This document shows positions 18,097 through 27,300 of a DNA stretch of 64,000 nucleotides, in pieces. A model generated the notes under the pieces. The model ran no database searches. It worked only from the letters and a program-made list of their open reading frames with translations, and was not told the DNA's origin. The stretch is from contig NZ_QTQI01000003.1 of assembly GCF_003853705.1 (NCBI RefSeq), positions 248,001 to 312,000 on the forward strand, in the 5' to 3' direction. Source of the DNA: Burkholderia sp. Bp8992. Its GTDB lineage: Bacteria; Pseudomonadota; Gammaproteobacteria; Burkholderiales; Burkholderiaceae. The position numbers and the translations under genes were made by a program. Numbering within the stretch: the first letter of the stretch is position 1; each line of letters begins with the position of its first letter.

Positions 18097-18114
18097 GATA
18101 ACAGCTTCGTAATC
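18097..18114. promoter_or_regulatory. Inverted repeat GATAAC-N6-GTAATC upstream of efflux operon
   Basis: A near-perfect inverted repeat (one mismatch between arms) in the divergent promoter between the DUF4148 gene and the RND pump gene. It ends 91 bases before the pump start. The same motif with perfect arms occurs at 26609-26626, ending 92 bases before the other DUF4148 gene and upstream of the two-component operon. The layout matches OmpR-family response-regulator boxes (two 6-base half-sites with a 6-base spacer). It is the likely binding site of the regulator encoded at 25841-26518. Confidence 0.65.
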
Positions 18115-18205
18115 TTCGAGTCAGGGCCGGGTCAACGCCGCGCCGGCAGACTGCAGCCTCGTCGCATCGCATGCGGCGCCCCTGCCCTGCTTCGAGGAAA
18201 ACATC

Positions 18206-21200
18206 ATGTGGATCGTCCGGCTGGCGTTGCGCAGGCCCTATACGTTCGTCGTGCTCGCGCTGCTGATCTTCATTGCGGGACCGCTCGCGATCCTGCGCAC
18301 GCCGACCGACATCTTTCCGAACATCGACATCCCCGTCGTCAGCATCGTGTGGTCGTACAACGGCTTCTCGGCCGAGGACATGGCCAAGCGGATCACGTCG
18401 AACTACGAGCGCGCGCTGACCTCCGACGTCGACGACATCGAGCACATCGAATCGCAGTCGCTGAACGGCGTGTCGGTGGTGAAGATCTTCTTCCACCCCG
18501 GCGCGGACATCAATCGCGCGATCGCGGAGGCCGCGAGCAACTCGGCGTCGATCCTGCGGATCCTGCCGCCGGGCACGCTGCCGCCGAACATCATCACGTA
18601 CAACGCGTCGACGGTGCCGATCCTGCAACTCGGGCTGTCGAGCGACACGCTGGCCGAGCAGCAGCTGTACGACCTCGGCAACAGCTTCATCCGCACGCAG
18701 CTCGCCACCGTCCAGGGTGCGGCCGTGCCGCTGCCGTTCGGCGGCAAGATCCGCCAGATCGTCGTCGATCTCGACACGCGCGCGCTGCAGGCGAAGGGGC
18801 TCGCGCCGATCGACGTCGTGAACGCGATCAACGCGCAGAACCTGATCCTGCCGGGCGGCACCGCGAAGATCGGCACGCGCGAATACAACGTGCAGATGAA
18901 CGGCAGCACGCAGACGGTCGCCGCGCTGAACAACCTGCCCGTGAAGACGATCGGCGGCAGCGTCGTCTATGTACGCGACGTCGCGCACGTTCGCGACGGC
19001 TATGCGCCGCAGACCAACATCGTGCGCGCCAACGGCAAGCGCGCGGCGCTGCTGACCGTCGAGAAGACCGGCAGCGCGTCGACGCTGACGATCATCGACC
19101 AGGTCAAGGCGATGCTGCCGAAGATCGCGGCCGGCCTGCCGAAGGCGCTGCACATCGCGGCGCTCGGCGATCAGTCGGTGTTCGTGAAAGCGGCGATCCA
19201 GGGTGTCGTGCGCGAGGCGCTGATCGCCGCATGCCTGACCGCGCTGATGATCCTGCTGTTCCTCGGCAGCTGGCGCGCGACGCTGATCATCGCGATCACG
19301 ATCCCGCTCGCGGTGCTCACGTCGCTGCTCGCGCTGGGCGCGCTCGGCCAGACCATCAACATCATGACGCTCGGCGGGCTCGCGCTCGCGGTGGGGATTC
19401 TCGTCGACGACGCGACCGTCGCGATCGAGAACATCACGCACCATCTCGAGCGCGGCGCGCCGCTGGAGGACGCGATCCTGACCGGCTCGGGCGAAATCGC
19501 GGTGCCGACCTTCGTGTCGACGCTGTCGATCTGCATCGTGTTCGTGCCGATGTTCATGCTGACGGGCGTCGCGCGCTACCTGTTCGTGCCGATGGCCGAA
19601 GCGGTGATCTTCGCGATGGTCGCGTCGTATTTCTTCTCGCGCACGCTGGTGCCGACGCTCGCGATGGTGCTGATGCGCGCGAAAGGCCAGGGCCGGCCGC
19701 CGCGCGGCGTGTTCGCACGGATCGCACGGCTCCAGGCCGCATTCGAGCATCGCTTCGAAGCCGTGCGGCTGCGCTATCGCGCGCTGCTTGCCGCGGCGAT
19801 CGCGCGCCGGCGCCGGTTCGCGGCGGCGTTCCTGCTCGCGTGCGCCGCATCGACCGCGCTGTTCGCGTTCGCCGGCCAGGACTTCTTCCCCGCGGTCGAT
19901 ACCGGCGAGATCCGCCTGCACCTGCGCGCGCCGACCGGTACGCGGATCGAGGAAACCGCACGCCTGACCGACGAAGTGGAGGCGCGCATCCACGACGTGA
20001 TTCCGGCAAGCGACATCGCCGGCGTGCTCGACAACATCGGCGTGCCGGTGAGCGGGATCAACCTCACGTACGACTCGTCCGACCCGATCGGCACCGAGGA
20101 TGCGGACGTGATGATCACGCTGAAGCCGAACCATGCGCCGACGGCCGCATATGTCGCGAAGCTGCGCAACCTGCTCGCGCAGTCGTTCCCCGGCGTGACG
20201 TTCGCGTTCCTGCCGGCCGACATCGTCAGCCAGATCCTCAACTTCGGGCTGCCCGCGCCGATCGACATCCAGATCGTCGGCAACAAGCTCGACCAGAACC
20301 GCGCGGTGGCCAACGCGCTGCTCGCGAAGCTGCGCGGCGTGCGCGGCCTCGTCGACGCACGCATCCAGCAGCCCGGCGACGAGCCGGCGATCAACGTGAA
20401 CGTGGACCGCACCAAGGCGATCCAGGCGGGCCTCCAGCAACGCGACGTCGCACAGAACCTGTTGATCGCGTTGTCGGGCAGTTCGCAGACCACGCCGAAC
20501 TTCTGGCTCGACCCGCGCAACGGCGTCAGCTATCCGCTGCTGGTGCAGACGCCGCAGTACGCGGTCGATTCGCTGCAGGCGCTCGCGAACGTGCCGCTGC
20601 CGGCCGGCACCGCACGTTCGCCGCAGACGCCGGCCGACGGGCCGGCCGCCGGTGCGCCCGCGCAGAACCTGCTCGGCGCGCTCGGCAGCTTCTCGCGCGC
20701 GACGCAGCAGGCCGTCGTATCGCACTACAACGTGCAGCCGGTGCTCGACATCTTCGCGTCGGTGCAGGGGCGCGATCTCGGCGGCGTGACGGCCGACGTG
20801 ACGAAGCTCGTCGACGATGCGCGCGCGCAGTTGCCGCCCGGCTCGTCGATCGTGCTGCGGGGCCAGGTGCAGGCGATGCACGAATCGTTTGCCGGGCTGC
20901 TCGGCGGCCTCGCGCTCGCGATCGCGCTCGTCTACCTGCTGATGGTCGTGAACTTCCAGTCGTGGCTCGACCCGCTCGTGATCGTCGGCGGCCTGCCGGC
21001 GTCGCTCGCCGGCATCGCGTGGATGCTGTTCGTCACGCGCACGACGCTGTCGGTGCCCGCGCTGACCGGCACGATCCTGTGCATCGGCATCGCGACCGCG
21101 AACAGCATTCTCGTCGTCAACGCGGCGCGCGAGCTGATCGCGGGCGGTGCGCCACCGTGGCAGGCCGCGCTCGATGCCGGGTTCGGCCGCTTCCGCCCGG

Positions 21201-21436
21201 TCGTGATGACCGCGCTCGCGATGCTGATCGGCATGCTGCCGATGGCGCTCGGCCTCGGCGACGGCGGCGAGCAGAACGCGCCGCTCGGCCGCGCGGTGAT
21301 CGGCGGCCTCGCGTTCGGCACGCTGTCGACGTTGCTGTTCGTGCCCGTCGTGTTCGGCTTCGTCCATGCATGGCTCGACCGGCGCCGCGACGCGGCCGCC
21401 GCGCGCCGCGCACAGGACACGCCGGCGTTGCCCTGA
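18206..21436 (+). CDS. RND efflux pump inner-membrane transporter (HAE type)
   Basis: A 1076-residue proton-driven transporter with the twelve-helix, two-large-loop plan of AcrB-like RND proteins. The TM4 motif GILVDDATVAIENITHH carries the paired Asp residues of hydrophobic/amphiphilic-drug (HAE) pumps; heavy-metal pumps usually have a single Asp there. Other signatures are FPNIDIPVVSIVW near the N-terminus, GIATANSILVVNAARE in TM10 and RPVVMTALAMLIGMLPMALG. GAGGAAA precedes the ATG. It is the first gene of a pump-adaptor-channel operon. Drug identity is not readable. The convergent OmpR/CusS-type two-component system and the shared inverted repeat suggest its regulation. Confidence 0.95.
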   Translation: MWIVRLALRRPYTFVVLALLIFIAGPLAILRTPTDIFPNIDIPVVSIVWSYNGFSAEDMAKRITSNYERALTSDVDDIEHIESQSLNGVSVVKIFFHPGADINRAIAEAASNSASILRILPPGTLPPNIITYNASTVPILQLGLSSDTLAEQQLYDLGNSFIRTQLATVQGAAVPLPFGGKIRQIVVDLDTRALQAKGLAPIDVVNAINAQNLILPGGTAKIGTREYNVQMNGSTQTVAALNNLPVKTIGGSVVYVRDVAHVRDGYAPQTNIVRANGKRAALLTVEKTGSASTLTIIDQVKAMLPKIAAGLPKALHIAALGDQSVFVKAAIQGVVREALIAACLTALMILLFLGSWRATLIIAITIPLAVLTSLLALGALGQTINIMTLGGLALAVGILVDDATVAIENITHHLERGAPLEDAILTGSGEIAVPTFVSTLSICIVFVPMFMLTGVARYLFVPMAEAVIFAMVASYFFSRTLVPTLAMVLMRAKGQGRPPRGVFARIARLQAAFEHRFEAVRLRYRALLAAAIARRRRFAAAFLLACAASTALFAFAGQDFFPAVDTGEIRLHLRAPTGTRIEETARLTDEVEARIHDVIPASDIAGVLDNIGVPVSGINLTYDSSDPIGTEDADVMITLKPNHAPTAAYVAKLRNLLAQSFPGVTFAFLPADIVSQILNFGLPAPIDIQIVGNKLDQNRAVANALLAKLRGVRGLVDARIQQPGDEPAINVNVDRTKAIQAGLQQRDVAQNLLIALSGSSQTTPNFWLDPRNGVSYPLLVQTPQYAVDSLQALANVPLPAGTARSPQTPADGPAAGAPAQNLLGALGSFSRATQQAVVSHYNVQPVLDIFASVQGRDLGGVTADVTKLVDDARAQLPPGSSIVLRGQVQAMHESFAGLLGGLALAIALVYLLMVVNFQSWLDPLVIVGGLPASLAGIAWMLFVTRTTLSVPALTGTILCIGIATANSILVVNAARELIAGGAPPWQAALDAGFGRFRPVVMTALAMLIGMLPMALGLGDGGEQNAPLGRAVIGGLAFGTLSTLLFVPVVFGFVHAWLDRRRDAAAARRAQDTPALP

Positions 21437-21485
21437 GCGCAGCACCCTCCCGACTCCCTTCGACTCGCCCGACCTCGACCCGATC

Positions 21486-22814
21486 ATGAACGACACGACC
21501 GAACCCCTCGCCCCGCCGCCGGCCGCCGAAGCGGCCCCCGTGCCGCCCATCGCGCGCGACGCGACGCCCGCCGCCGCACCGCCCCGACGCCGCCGCAAGC
21601 TGGCCGTGCCGCTCGTCGCGATCGCGGCGGCGGCCGCGCTGCTGGCCATCGGCATCGTGCCGCGCATCGATGCGCGTGCCGCACAGCGCGTGCAGGTGGC
21701 CGCACAGCAGGCGCTGCCGGTATCGGTAATCCTGCCGGGTACCGCGCCTGCCGACCAGACGTTGACGCTGCCGGGCGCCGTGATGCCGTACGCGGAGGCG
21801 TCGATCTATGCGCGCACGAGCGGCTATATCGCGCACTGGAGCGCCGACATCGGTGCGCATGTGAAGGCCGGGCAGACGCTCGCGCAAATCACGGCGCCCG
21901 ACCTCGACGCACAGTTGCGGCAGGCGCGCGCCGACGCGGCCACCGCGCAGGCGAACTACGACTACGCGAAATCGACCGCGCAGCGCTGGCAGGACATGCT
22001 GAAGACACAATCGGTATCGCAGCAGGACACCGACACGAAGGTCGCCGACATGAACGCGAAGCGCGCGATGCTGGCATCCGCGCAGGCGAACGTCGCGCAC
22101 CTGACCGAGCTCGTGTCGTACGAATCGGTCGCCGCGCCGTTCGACGGCGTGATCACCGCGCGCAACGTCGACGTCGGCACGCTCGTCACCGCGGGCGGAA
22201 CGCCCGGCAGCCCCGGGCTCTCCGGCGAGCTGTTCCATCTCGAACAGACCGGCACGCTGCGCGTGTTCGTCGACGTGCCGCAGGACAGCGCGGCAGGCGT
22301 GACGACCGGCACGTCGGTGTTCCTCACCACGCAGCAGTATCCGGGCCGGCGCTTCGCCGCGCGCGTCGCACGCAGCGCGGGCGCGATCGATCCCGTCACG
22401 CGTACGCTGCGCGTCGAGATCGACGTCGACAACGGCAACGGTGCGCTGATGCCCGGCGCGTATGCGCAGGCGCACCTGCTCGTGCCGAGCGCGGCGCCGG
22501 CGTTCGAGCTGCCCGTCAGCGCGCTGCTGTTCCGGCCGAACGGCGTGACGGTCGCGACCGTCGCCGCGAACGGCACCACCGCACTGAAAACCGTGCAGAT
22601 CGGGCGCGATTTCGGCACGCGCGTCGAGATCGTGTCGGGGCTCGCAGCGGGCGATCGCGTGATCGACAACCCGGGCGATGCGATCGCCGCCGGCGAGGCC
22701 GTGAAGATTATCTCGATTGCACGCGGGGCTGCTCCGGCCGCGCGCCCCGCAGCAGCCTCGGCGCCTGCCGCGGTCGCCACGCCGGCCTCGGCCTCGACGA
22801 CCGCCCGCGGTTGA
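21486..22814 (+). CDS. RND efflux periplasmic adaptor (membrane fusion protein)
   Basis: A 442-residue adaptor. After a Pro/Ala-rich cytoplasmic start, one membrane anchor lies at residues 38-58 (VPLVAIAAAAALLAIGIVP). The lipoyl half-motif GYIAHWSADIGAHVKAGQTL is followed by a helical hairpin (about 135-220), the second lipoyl half APFDGVITARNVDVGTLV, and beta-barrel and membrane-proximal domains ending near GLAAGDRVIDNPGD. It would link the inner-membrane pump to the outer-membrane channel encoded next. The ATG at 21486 lies 49 bases after the pump stop and has no strong ribosome site, so translation may be coupled. The last 40 residues are an Ala/Pro-rich tail. Confidence 0.93.
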   Translation: MNDTTEPLAPPPAAEAAPVPPIARDATPAAAPPRRRRKLAVPLVAIAAAAALLAIGIVPRIDARAAQRVQVAAQQALPVSVILPGTAPADQTLTLPGAVMPYAEASIYARTSGYIAHWSADIGAHVKAGQTLAQITAPDLDAQLRQARADAATAQANYDYAKSTAQRWQDMLKTQSVSQQDTDTKVADMNAKRAMLASAQANVAHLTELVSYESVAAPFDGVITARNVDVGTLVTAGGTPGSPGLSGELFHLEQTGTLRVFVDVPQDSAAGVTTGTSVFLTTQQYPGRRFAARVARSAGAIDPVTRTLRVEIDVDNGNGALMPGAYAQAHLLVPSAAPAFELPVSALLFRPNGVTVATVAANGTTALKTVQIGRDFGTRVEIVSGLAAGDRVIDNPGDAIAAGEAVKIISIARGAAPAARPAAASAPAAVATPASASTTARG

Positions 22815-22840
22815 TCCAAACACGCACGAACCTTCACGAG

Positions 22841-24382
22841 ATGCCTGCCATGCGCTTCCCCCGTCCGCTTCCGTTCGCCCGCCGCGTCGTCACGCTCGGC
22901 ATCGCCGCCGCGCTGGCCGCGTGCTCGACGCTGCCCGCCTACTCGCCGCCCGCCGTCGCGGTGCCCGCGCACTATGCGGGCATACCGGCATCGGGCATAC
23001 CGGCATCGGGCGTACCGGCAGCGGGCATACCGGTATCGGGTGCCCCCGCATCGCGCCCCGGCTGGAACGTTGCGGCGCCCGCCGATGCCGCATCGCGTGG
23101 CCCATGGTGGACCGTCTTCGGCGACGCCACGCTGAACGCGCTCGAAGCACGTGTCGACATCTCGAACCAGACCGTGAAGAAGGCCGTTGCCGATCTCCAG
23201 CAGGCGCGCGCGATGGTCGACTACCAGCATGCCGGGTTCCTGCCGACCGTCACGGCCGGCGTCGCGCAGAGCCGCTCGCGCGTGTCGCAGAACAAGCTCG
23301 GCTCGTCGCTCGCCGGCAAGACGACGCCCGACTACCAAGCGGGCGTGGCCGCCAGCTGGGAGCCCGACCTGTTCGGCCGCGTGCGCGATGCCGTGACGGG
23401 TGCGCAGGCGAACGCCGACGCGAGCGCGGCCGACCTGCAGGCCGTGAAGCTGTCGGTGACGGCCGAGCTCGCGACCGACTATTTCGCGCTGCGCTCGCTC
23501 GATACGCAGAAGCAGCTGCTCGACGACACCGTGCACGCGTACGCAGATGCATTGAAGCTGCTGAAACAGCAGCTCGCGGCCGGCGCGATCGACGCGTCGG
23601 CCGTCGCGCAGGCCGAGACGCAGCTCGATTCGACGCAGACGCAGGACACCGACATCGACGCGTCGCGCGCGCAGCTCCGGCATGCGCTCGCGACGCTCGT
23701 CGGCGAAAGCGCGTCGACCTTCACGCTGCCGCCGCGCGTGCAGGCGTTCGACGTGCCCGAGATCCCGGCCGGCGTGCCGTCGCAACTGCTCGAACGGCGG
23801 CCCGACATCGCGGCGGCCGAGCGCCGCGTCGCGGCCGCGAACGCGCAGATCGGCGAAGCGCGCGCCGCGTTCTTTCCCGATCTCGTGCTGTCGGCGAGCG
23901 CGGGGCTCGAAAGCTCGCTCTTCGCACCATGGCTCACCGCGCCGAGCCTGTTCTGGTCGATCGGCCCGCAACTGGTCGGCACGTTGTTCGACGGCGGCCG
24001 CCGCAGCGCATCGCTGCGTGGCGCACATGCGCAATACGACGGCGCGGTCGCCGACTACCGGCAAACGGTGCTGGTCGCGTTCCAGCAGGTCGAGGACCGG
24101 TTGTCGACGCTCGCTGCGCTCGCGTCGGAAGCCGGCAGCCAGCAGCGCGCCACCGATGCGGCCGACCTGTCGCTGCGGCTGACGACCAATCGCTTCAACG
24201 CAGGCGCGGTCAGCTACCTCGATGTCGTGACCGCGCAGACGATCGCGCTGACGAACCGGCGCCTCGCCGACCAGATCGCCGCCCGCCGGATGGAGGCGGC
24301 GGTCGGGTTGCTGACGGCGCTCGGCGGCGGCTGGGATCAATCCGCGCACGCGAACGCAACCGCTACACCGTCGGCGTCCTGA
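22841..24382 (+). CDS. RND efflux outer-membrane channel lipoprotein (NodT/OprM family)
   Basis: A 513-residue TolC-like channel. The signal peptide ends in a LAAC lipobox, so it is lipid-anchored like OprM. Two outer-membrane efflux domains follow (about 105-290 and 315-490), including SWEPDLFGRVRDAV, ERRPDIAAAERRVAAANAQIG and the TNRFNAGAVSYLDVVTAQ segment. ATG 22841 is used; ATG 22850 is equally possible. Between the lipobox and the first helix lies a short run of five 5-residue repeats (GIPAS type). The 3' end overlaps the convergent histidine kinase gene by 20 bases, which could cause antisense interference between the two units. Confidence 0.93.
   Translation: MPAMRFPRPLPFARRVVTLGIAAALAACSTLPAYSPPAVAVPAHYAGIPASGIPASGVPAAGIPVSGAPASRPGWNVAAPADAASRGPWWTVFGDATLNALEARVDISNQTVKKAVADLQQARAMVDYQHAGFLPTVTAGVAQSRSRVSQNKLGSSLAGKTTPDYQAGVAASWEPDLFGRVRDAVTGAQANADASAADLQAVKLSVTAELATDYFALRSLDTQKQLLDDTVHAYADALKLLKQQLAAGAIDASAVAQAETQLDSTQTQDTDIDASRAQLRHALATLVGESASTFTLPPRVQAFDVPEIPAGVPSQLLERRPDIAAAERRVAAANAQIGEARAAFFPDLVLSASAGLESSLFAPWLTAPSLFWSIGPQLVGTLFDGGRRSASLRGAHAQYDGAVADYRQTVLVAFQQVEDRLSTLAALASEAGSQQRATDAADLSLRLTTNRFNAGAVSYLDVVTAQTIALTNRRLADQIAARRMEAAVGLLTALGGGWDQSAHANATATPSAS
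22979..23053 (+). repeat. Five 15-base tandem repeats coding GIPAS-like pentapeptides
   Basis: Five consecutive 15-base units (type GGCATACCGGCATCG) encode GIPAS, GIPAS, GVPAA, GIPVS and GAPAS in the N-terminal linker of the outer-membrane channel. In-frame units allow slippage without frameshift, so the length of the flexible linker between lipid anchor and channel probably varies between strains. Confidence 0.9.
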
Positions 24383-25844
24383 TGAACGTGAGGATGAAGC
24401 GCGTACCGGCTGCGTCGCTTTCGACACGGGCGGTGCCGCCGTGGAGTTCCATGACCGAGCGCACGATCGCGAGGCCGAGCCCGGCCGTGCCGCCCGGCAC
24501 GCCGCCGCTGCGCGCGGGATCGCCGCGGACGAAGCGGTCGAAGATCCGCGGCAGCAATGCAGGATCGATCGGCTCGCCCGGGTTCGCGACGACGACGCGC
24601 ACCGCGTCCGCCGTTTCGTCGACTGTCAGGGCGATGACGCCGCCTGCCGGCGTGTAGCGCAGCGCGTTGGCGAGCAGGTTGCTGACCGCGCGGCGAAACA
24701 GTTCGAGGTCGGCGGTCAGCCGGCCATGCCCGTCCACCCGCAGCGTCGACCCGGCTTCGTCGGCCAGCCCTTCGAAATAGCCGGCGATGCGCTCCAGCTC
24801 GTCGTGCACGTCGAACGCGCGCTGCCGCGTGACGAAACCCGGGTGCTCGGCGCGCGCGAGAAACAGCACGTTCTCGATCATCCGCGCGAGACGGTCGTAT
24901 TCCTCGAGATTCGATTCGAGCAGCGCCTGGTATTCGTCGACGGAGCGCGGCCGCGCGAGCGCCACCTCGGTCGCGCCGCGCATGTTGTTCAGCGGCGTGC
25001 GCAGGTCGTGCGCGAGATCCGCGCTGAATTGCGACAGGTGCCCGAACGCCTGCTGAAGGCGGCCGAGCATCGCGTTCTGCGCGTCGACGAGCGCCGTCAA
25101 CTCGCGCGGCGCGCGCGACGCGTCGAGCCGCGTATCGAGCTTGTCGACCGTGATGCGGCCCGTGTTCGCGACGATCTCGCGCAGCGGCGCGAGCGACCGG
25201 CGGATCAGCCAATAGCTGAGCAGCATCGCGAACAGCGCACCGACGCCGCCGGCGATCTTCAGCCTGTCGCGGTAGCCGTCGAGCAAGGCGGTGCGATCGC
25301 TCATGTTGCGCGCGACCGCGATCCGGATCTTCGCGTGGTCGCGCAACTCGGCCTCGGCGACGACGCCGCGCACGGGCGTGCCGCCGTCGGCGGTCCACGT
25401 CGCGATCCGATCGGCCGTGATCCGTTCGCTCGCCGGCACGGCCATCGCGTGCGGCGGCAACAGGTCAGCATCCGGTAGCGCGGGCAGCGCGGGCGACGCC
25501 GTGGCCGATGCGACCTCCGGTGGATCCTCGACACCGGTCCGCTCGACGTTCTTGCGTGCGAGCACCTTGCCCTGCGCGTCGACGACGGCCATCGACAGTG
25601 CTTCGTTGCCGAGCACCTGGCTCGTCAGCCGGTCCGCGTGCGCGCGCACCGCGTCGAGCGAATCGAGTTCGCCCGCCAGCCGGCGCGTGTGCCGCGCGGC
25701 GAGCACGATGTCGAGGTCGTCCTGCGTGCTGACCTGCCGTTCGAGGCCGGTGTACACATACGTGCCGACGAGTGCAAAGGCGGCGAAAGTGGTCGCGCCG
25801 AACGCGAGCGCGAGCGTCGCGCCGAGCGAGCGGCCGAGCGTCAT
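24363..25844 (-). CDS. Sensor histidine kinase, heavy-metal/CusS-like family
   Basis: A 493-residue inner-membrane kinase. Two membrane helices (about residues 13-33 and 190-208) enclose a periplasmic sensor of about 155 residues. A HAMP linker leads to HisKA with the phosphorylated His in [13 protein letters not shown] (about 282) and HATPase_c with [11 protein letters not shown] and [14 protein letters not shown]. The ATG overlaps the response regulator stop (ATGA), so they are co-translated. It resembles CusS/IrlS-type sensors, but the periplasmic part lacks an obvious His/Met metal cluster, so the signal is open. Its 3' end overlaps that of the efflux channel gene on the other strand. Confidence 0.92.
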   Translation of the reverse strand: MTLGRSLGATLALAFGATTFAAFALVGTYVYTGLERQVSTQDDLDIVLAARHTRRLAGELDSLDAVRAHADRLTSQVLGNEALSMAVVDAQGKVLARKNVERTGVEDPPEVASATASPALPALPDADLLPPHAMAVPASERITADRIATWTADGGTPVRGVVAEAELRDHAKIRIAVARNMSDRTALLDGYRDRLKIAGGVGALFAMLLSYWLIRRSLAPLREIVANTGRITVDKLDTRLDASRAPRELTALVDAQNAMLGRLQQAFGHLSQFSADLAHDLRTPLNNMRGATEVALARPRSVDEYQALLESNLEEYDRLARMIENVLFLARAEHPGFVTRQRAFDVHDELERIAGYFEGLADEAGSTLRVDGHGRLTADLELFRRAVSNLLANALRYTPAGGVIALTVDETADAVRVVVANPGEPIDPALLPRIFDRFVRGDPARSGGVPGGTAGLGLAIVRSVMELHGGTARVESDAAGTRFILTFIRTPTV

Positions 25845-26518
25845 GCGCCGTCCTTCAATTCGAGCACGTAGCCGACGCCGCGCACCGTATGAATCAGCTT
25901 GACCGCGAAATCGTCGTCGATCTTCGCGCGCAGCCGCCGGATCGCGACTTCGACGACATTGGTATCGCTGTCGAAATTCATGTCCCACACGTACGACGCA
26001 ATCTGCGTGCGGCTCAGCACCTCGCCCTGCCGGCGCGCGAGCAGCTGGAGCAGCGAGAATTCGCGCGGCGTCAGGTCGATCCGCACGGTGCCGCGCTTCA
26101 CGCGGCGGCGCACGACGTCGATCTCCAGGTCGCCCACGACGACGCGCTCCGTCTCGCGCGGCGGCCCGCGGCGCGCGAGCGTGCGGATCCGCGCGAGCAG
26201 CTCGACGAACGCGAACGGCTTCACGAGGTAGTCGTCGGCGCCGAGTTCGAGCCCGTGCACGCGATCCTGCACGTCGTCGCGCGCGGTCAGGAACAGCACG
26301 GGCGTCTCATGCGTGTCGCGCAGCCGCTTCAGCACGCTCCAGCCGTCGAGCACGGGCAGCATCACGTCGAGCACGATCACGTCGTAACTTTCCTCCTGCG
26401 CGAGCGTCAGCCCTTCGCCGCCGTCCTTCGCGAGGTCGACGCTGAAGCCGGATTCCTCGAGCCCCTTCTTCAGGTACGCGCCCGTCTTCGGTTCGTCTTC
26501 AACTATCAGGATGTGCAT
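25841..26518 (-). CDS. OmpR-family response regulator (CusR/IrlR-like)
   Basis: A 225-residue regulator with a receiver domain (acidic pair in VEDE, phosphorylation site Asp51 in VLDVMLP, Lys in VKPFAF) and an OmpR-type winged helix ([47 protein letters not shown]). The ATG at 26518 is preferred over 26548 because GGAG lies 7 bases upstream. It is co-transcribed with the sensor kinase and diverges from a DUF4148 gene. The inverted repeat at 26609-26626 lies in its own promoter, and a near copy lies before the RND operon, so it probably autoregulates and activates the pump. Confidence 0.95.
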   Translation of the reverse strand: MHILIVEDEPKTGAYLKKGLEESGFSVDLAKDGGEGLTLAQEESYDVIVLDVMLPVLDGWSVLKRLRDTHETPVLFLTARDDVQDRVHGLELGADDYLVKPFAFVELLARIRTLARRGPPRETERVVVGDLEIDVVRRRVKRGTVRIDLTPREFSLLQLLARRQGEVLSRTQIASYVWDMNFDSDTNVVEVAIRRLRAKIDDDFAVKLIHTVRGVGYVLELKDGA

Positions 26519-26608
26519 GATCGGCTCCGCCGCATTCGGTGATGACATGCGCCGATGTTACCGGGAAACGGGCCGCGCCAACCGCCCCGCGCCCGCGCGA
26601 GGAGGCCT

Positions 26609-26626
26609 GATTACGAGACTGTAATC
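26609..26626. promoter_or_regulatory. Inverted repeat GATTAC-N6-GTAATC in two-component promoter
   Basis: Perfect 6-base arms with a 6-base spacer (GAGACT), between the response regulator start (26518) and the DUF4148 gene start (26719). It ends 92 bases before the DUF4148 start. A copy differing at one arm base is at 18097-18114 upstream of the efflux operon, at nearly the same distance (91 bases) from the plus-strand gene. Likely a response-regulator box. Confidence 0.7.
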
Positions 26627-26718
26627 GGCCGGTCAGTGTGGTGACGGCTGCGGAAACCAGAATGGGACATGTGGGCCTACCCCACTTGCCCGTTCGTTCA
26701 ACCATCCAGGAGTCCGCC

Positions 26719-26976
26719 ATGAAACTCGTCGCCGCTTTCATCGTTGCCACCTTGAGCCTGCCGTTCGGCACGCAGGCCTTCGCCCAGTCCACGCAGGCGC
26801 CGATCACGCGCGCGGAAGTGCGCCAGCAACTGATCGACGCCGAAGCCGACGGCCTGCTGCCGTCGAACCGCAACGACTATCCGCCGTCGCACGCGGAGAT
26901 CGCGCGCAACCGCCAGCTTTACGCGCTCCAGCATCCCGATGCGGCGCCGGTCGCAACGGCGTCGACCGAAAATTGA
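26719..26976 (+). CDS. DUF4148 domain secreted protein
   Basis: An 85-residue exported protein. The signal peptide ends at AFA-Q (about residue 21) and is followed by the DUF4148 segment TRAEVRQQLIDAEADGLLP, then DYPPS and IARNRQLYAL. CAGGAG precedes the ATG at 26719. It is a paralogue of the product of 17661-17936 and stands divergent to the two-component operon, with the shared inverted repeat between them. Function is unknown. Its placement suggests co-regulation with the efflux system. Confidence 0.85.
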   Translation: MKLVAAFIVATLSLPFGTQAFAQSTQAPITRAEVRQQLIDAEADGLLPSNRNDYPPSHAEIARNRQLYALQHPDAAPVATASTEN

Positions 26977-27033
26977 CGCCAAGGCCGGCCCGCATGGCGC
27001 GATCGCCGGCGCTGCCCGCGCCGACGTCGCGCT

Positions 27034-27300
27034 TCAGCGACTATCCGTAAGCGGCTCGCTCAATACCCGCGAACGCTCGGCCGCTCGGCCGCCGCGGCAT
27101 CGCTCGCCCGCGGCAACACGCCGTCCCGCGGCTGGCGATCGGCCGGCACCGCTTGCGCGACGTCGACATCCTCGCAATACACGCCGCCCATTCCGTCCAG
27201 CATCGGGCCGGTCGCGCCCCGCACCGTCGTGGTGCCCTTGTTCCGACGCCTTGAACAGTGCCTGCTGCTTGCCAGCCACACGCCCCATCGCGGCCAGCAA
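27034..27300 (-). pseudogene. Frameshifted 3' remnant of an SDR oxidoreductase
   Basis: The last part of a short-chain dehydrogenase of the retinol-dehydrogenase-like group is recognisable but split over two frames. One frame gives LAAMGRVAGKQQALFKASEQG. The next gives TTVRGATGPMLDGMGGVYCE then DVDVAQAVPAD and DGVLPRASDAAAAER. The first frame then resumes with VLSEPLTDSR and the stop. This matches the family C-terminus (FKTxEQGAATTVWAAT..LLDGMGGVYCEDCDIA...GVRPWA.D..AAERLW.LSERL). At least two frameshifts are needed, and the NAD-binding half is missing. It is a decayed fragment downstream of the DUF4148 gene. Confidence 0.7.

Noticed and set aside
18206-21436. Heavy-metal (CusA/CzcA) type for the RND pump, suggested by the CusRS-like regulators
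   Set aside because: TM4 has the paired Asp (VDDATVAIEN) of drug-type pumps and not the heavy-metal signature.
17933-21667. A 1244-codon open frame on the minus strand opposite the RND pump gene
   Set aside because: Arg/His/Asp-rich composition typical of an antisense frame of a high-G+C gene; no domains, and the plus-strand RND gene is certain.
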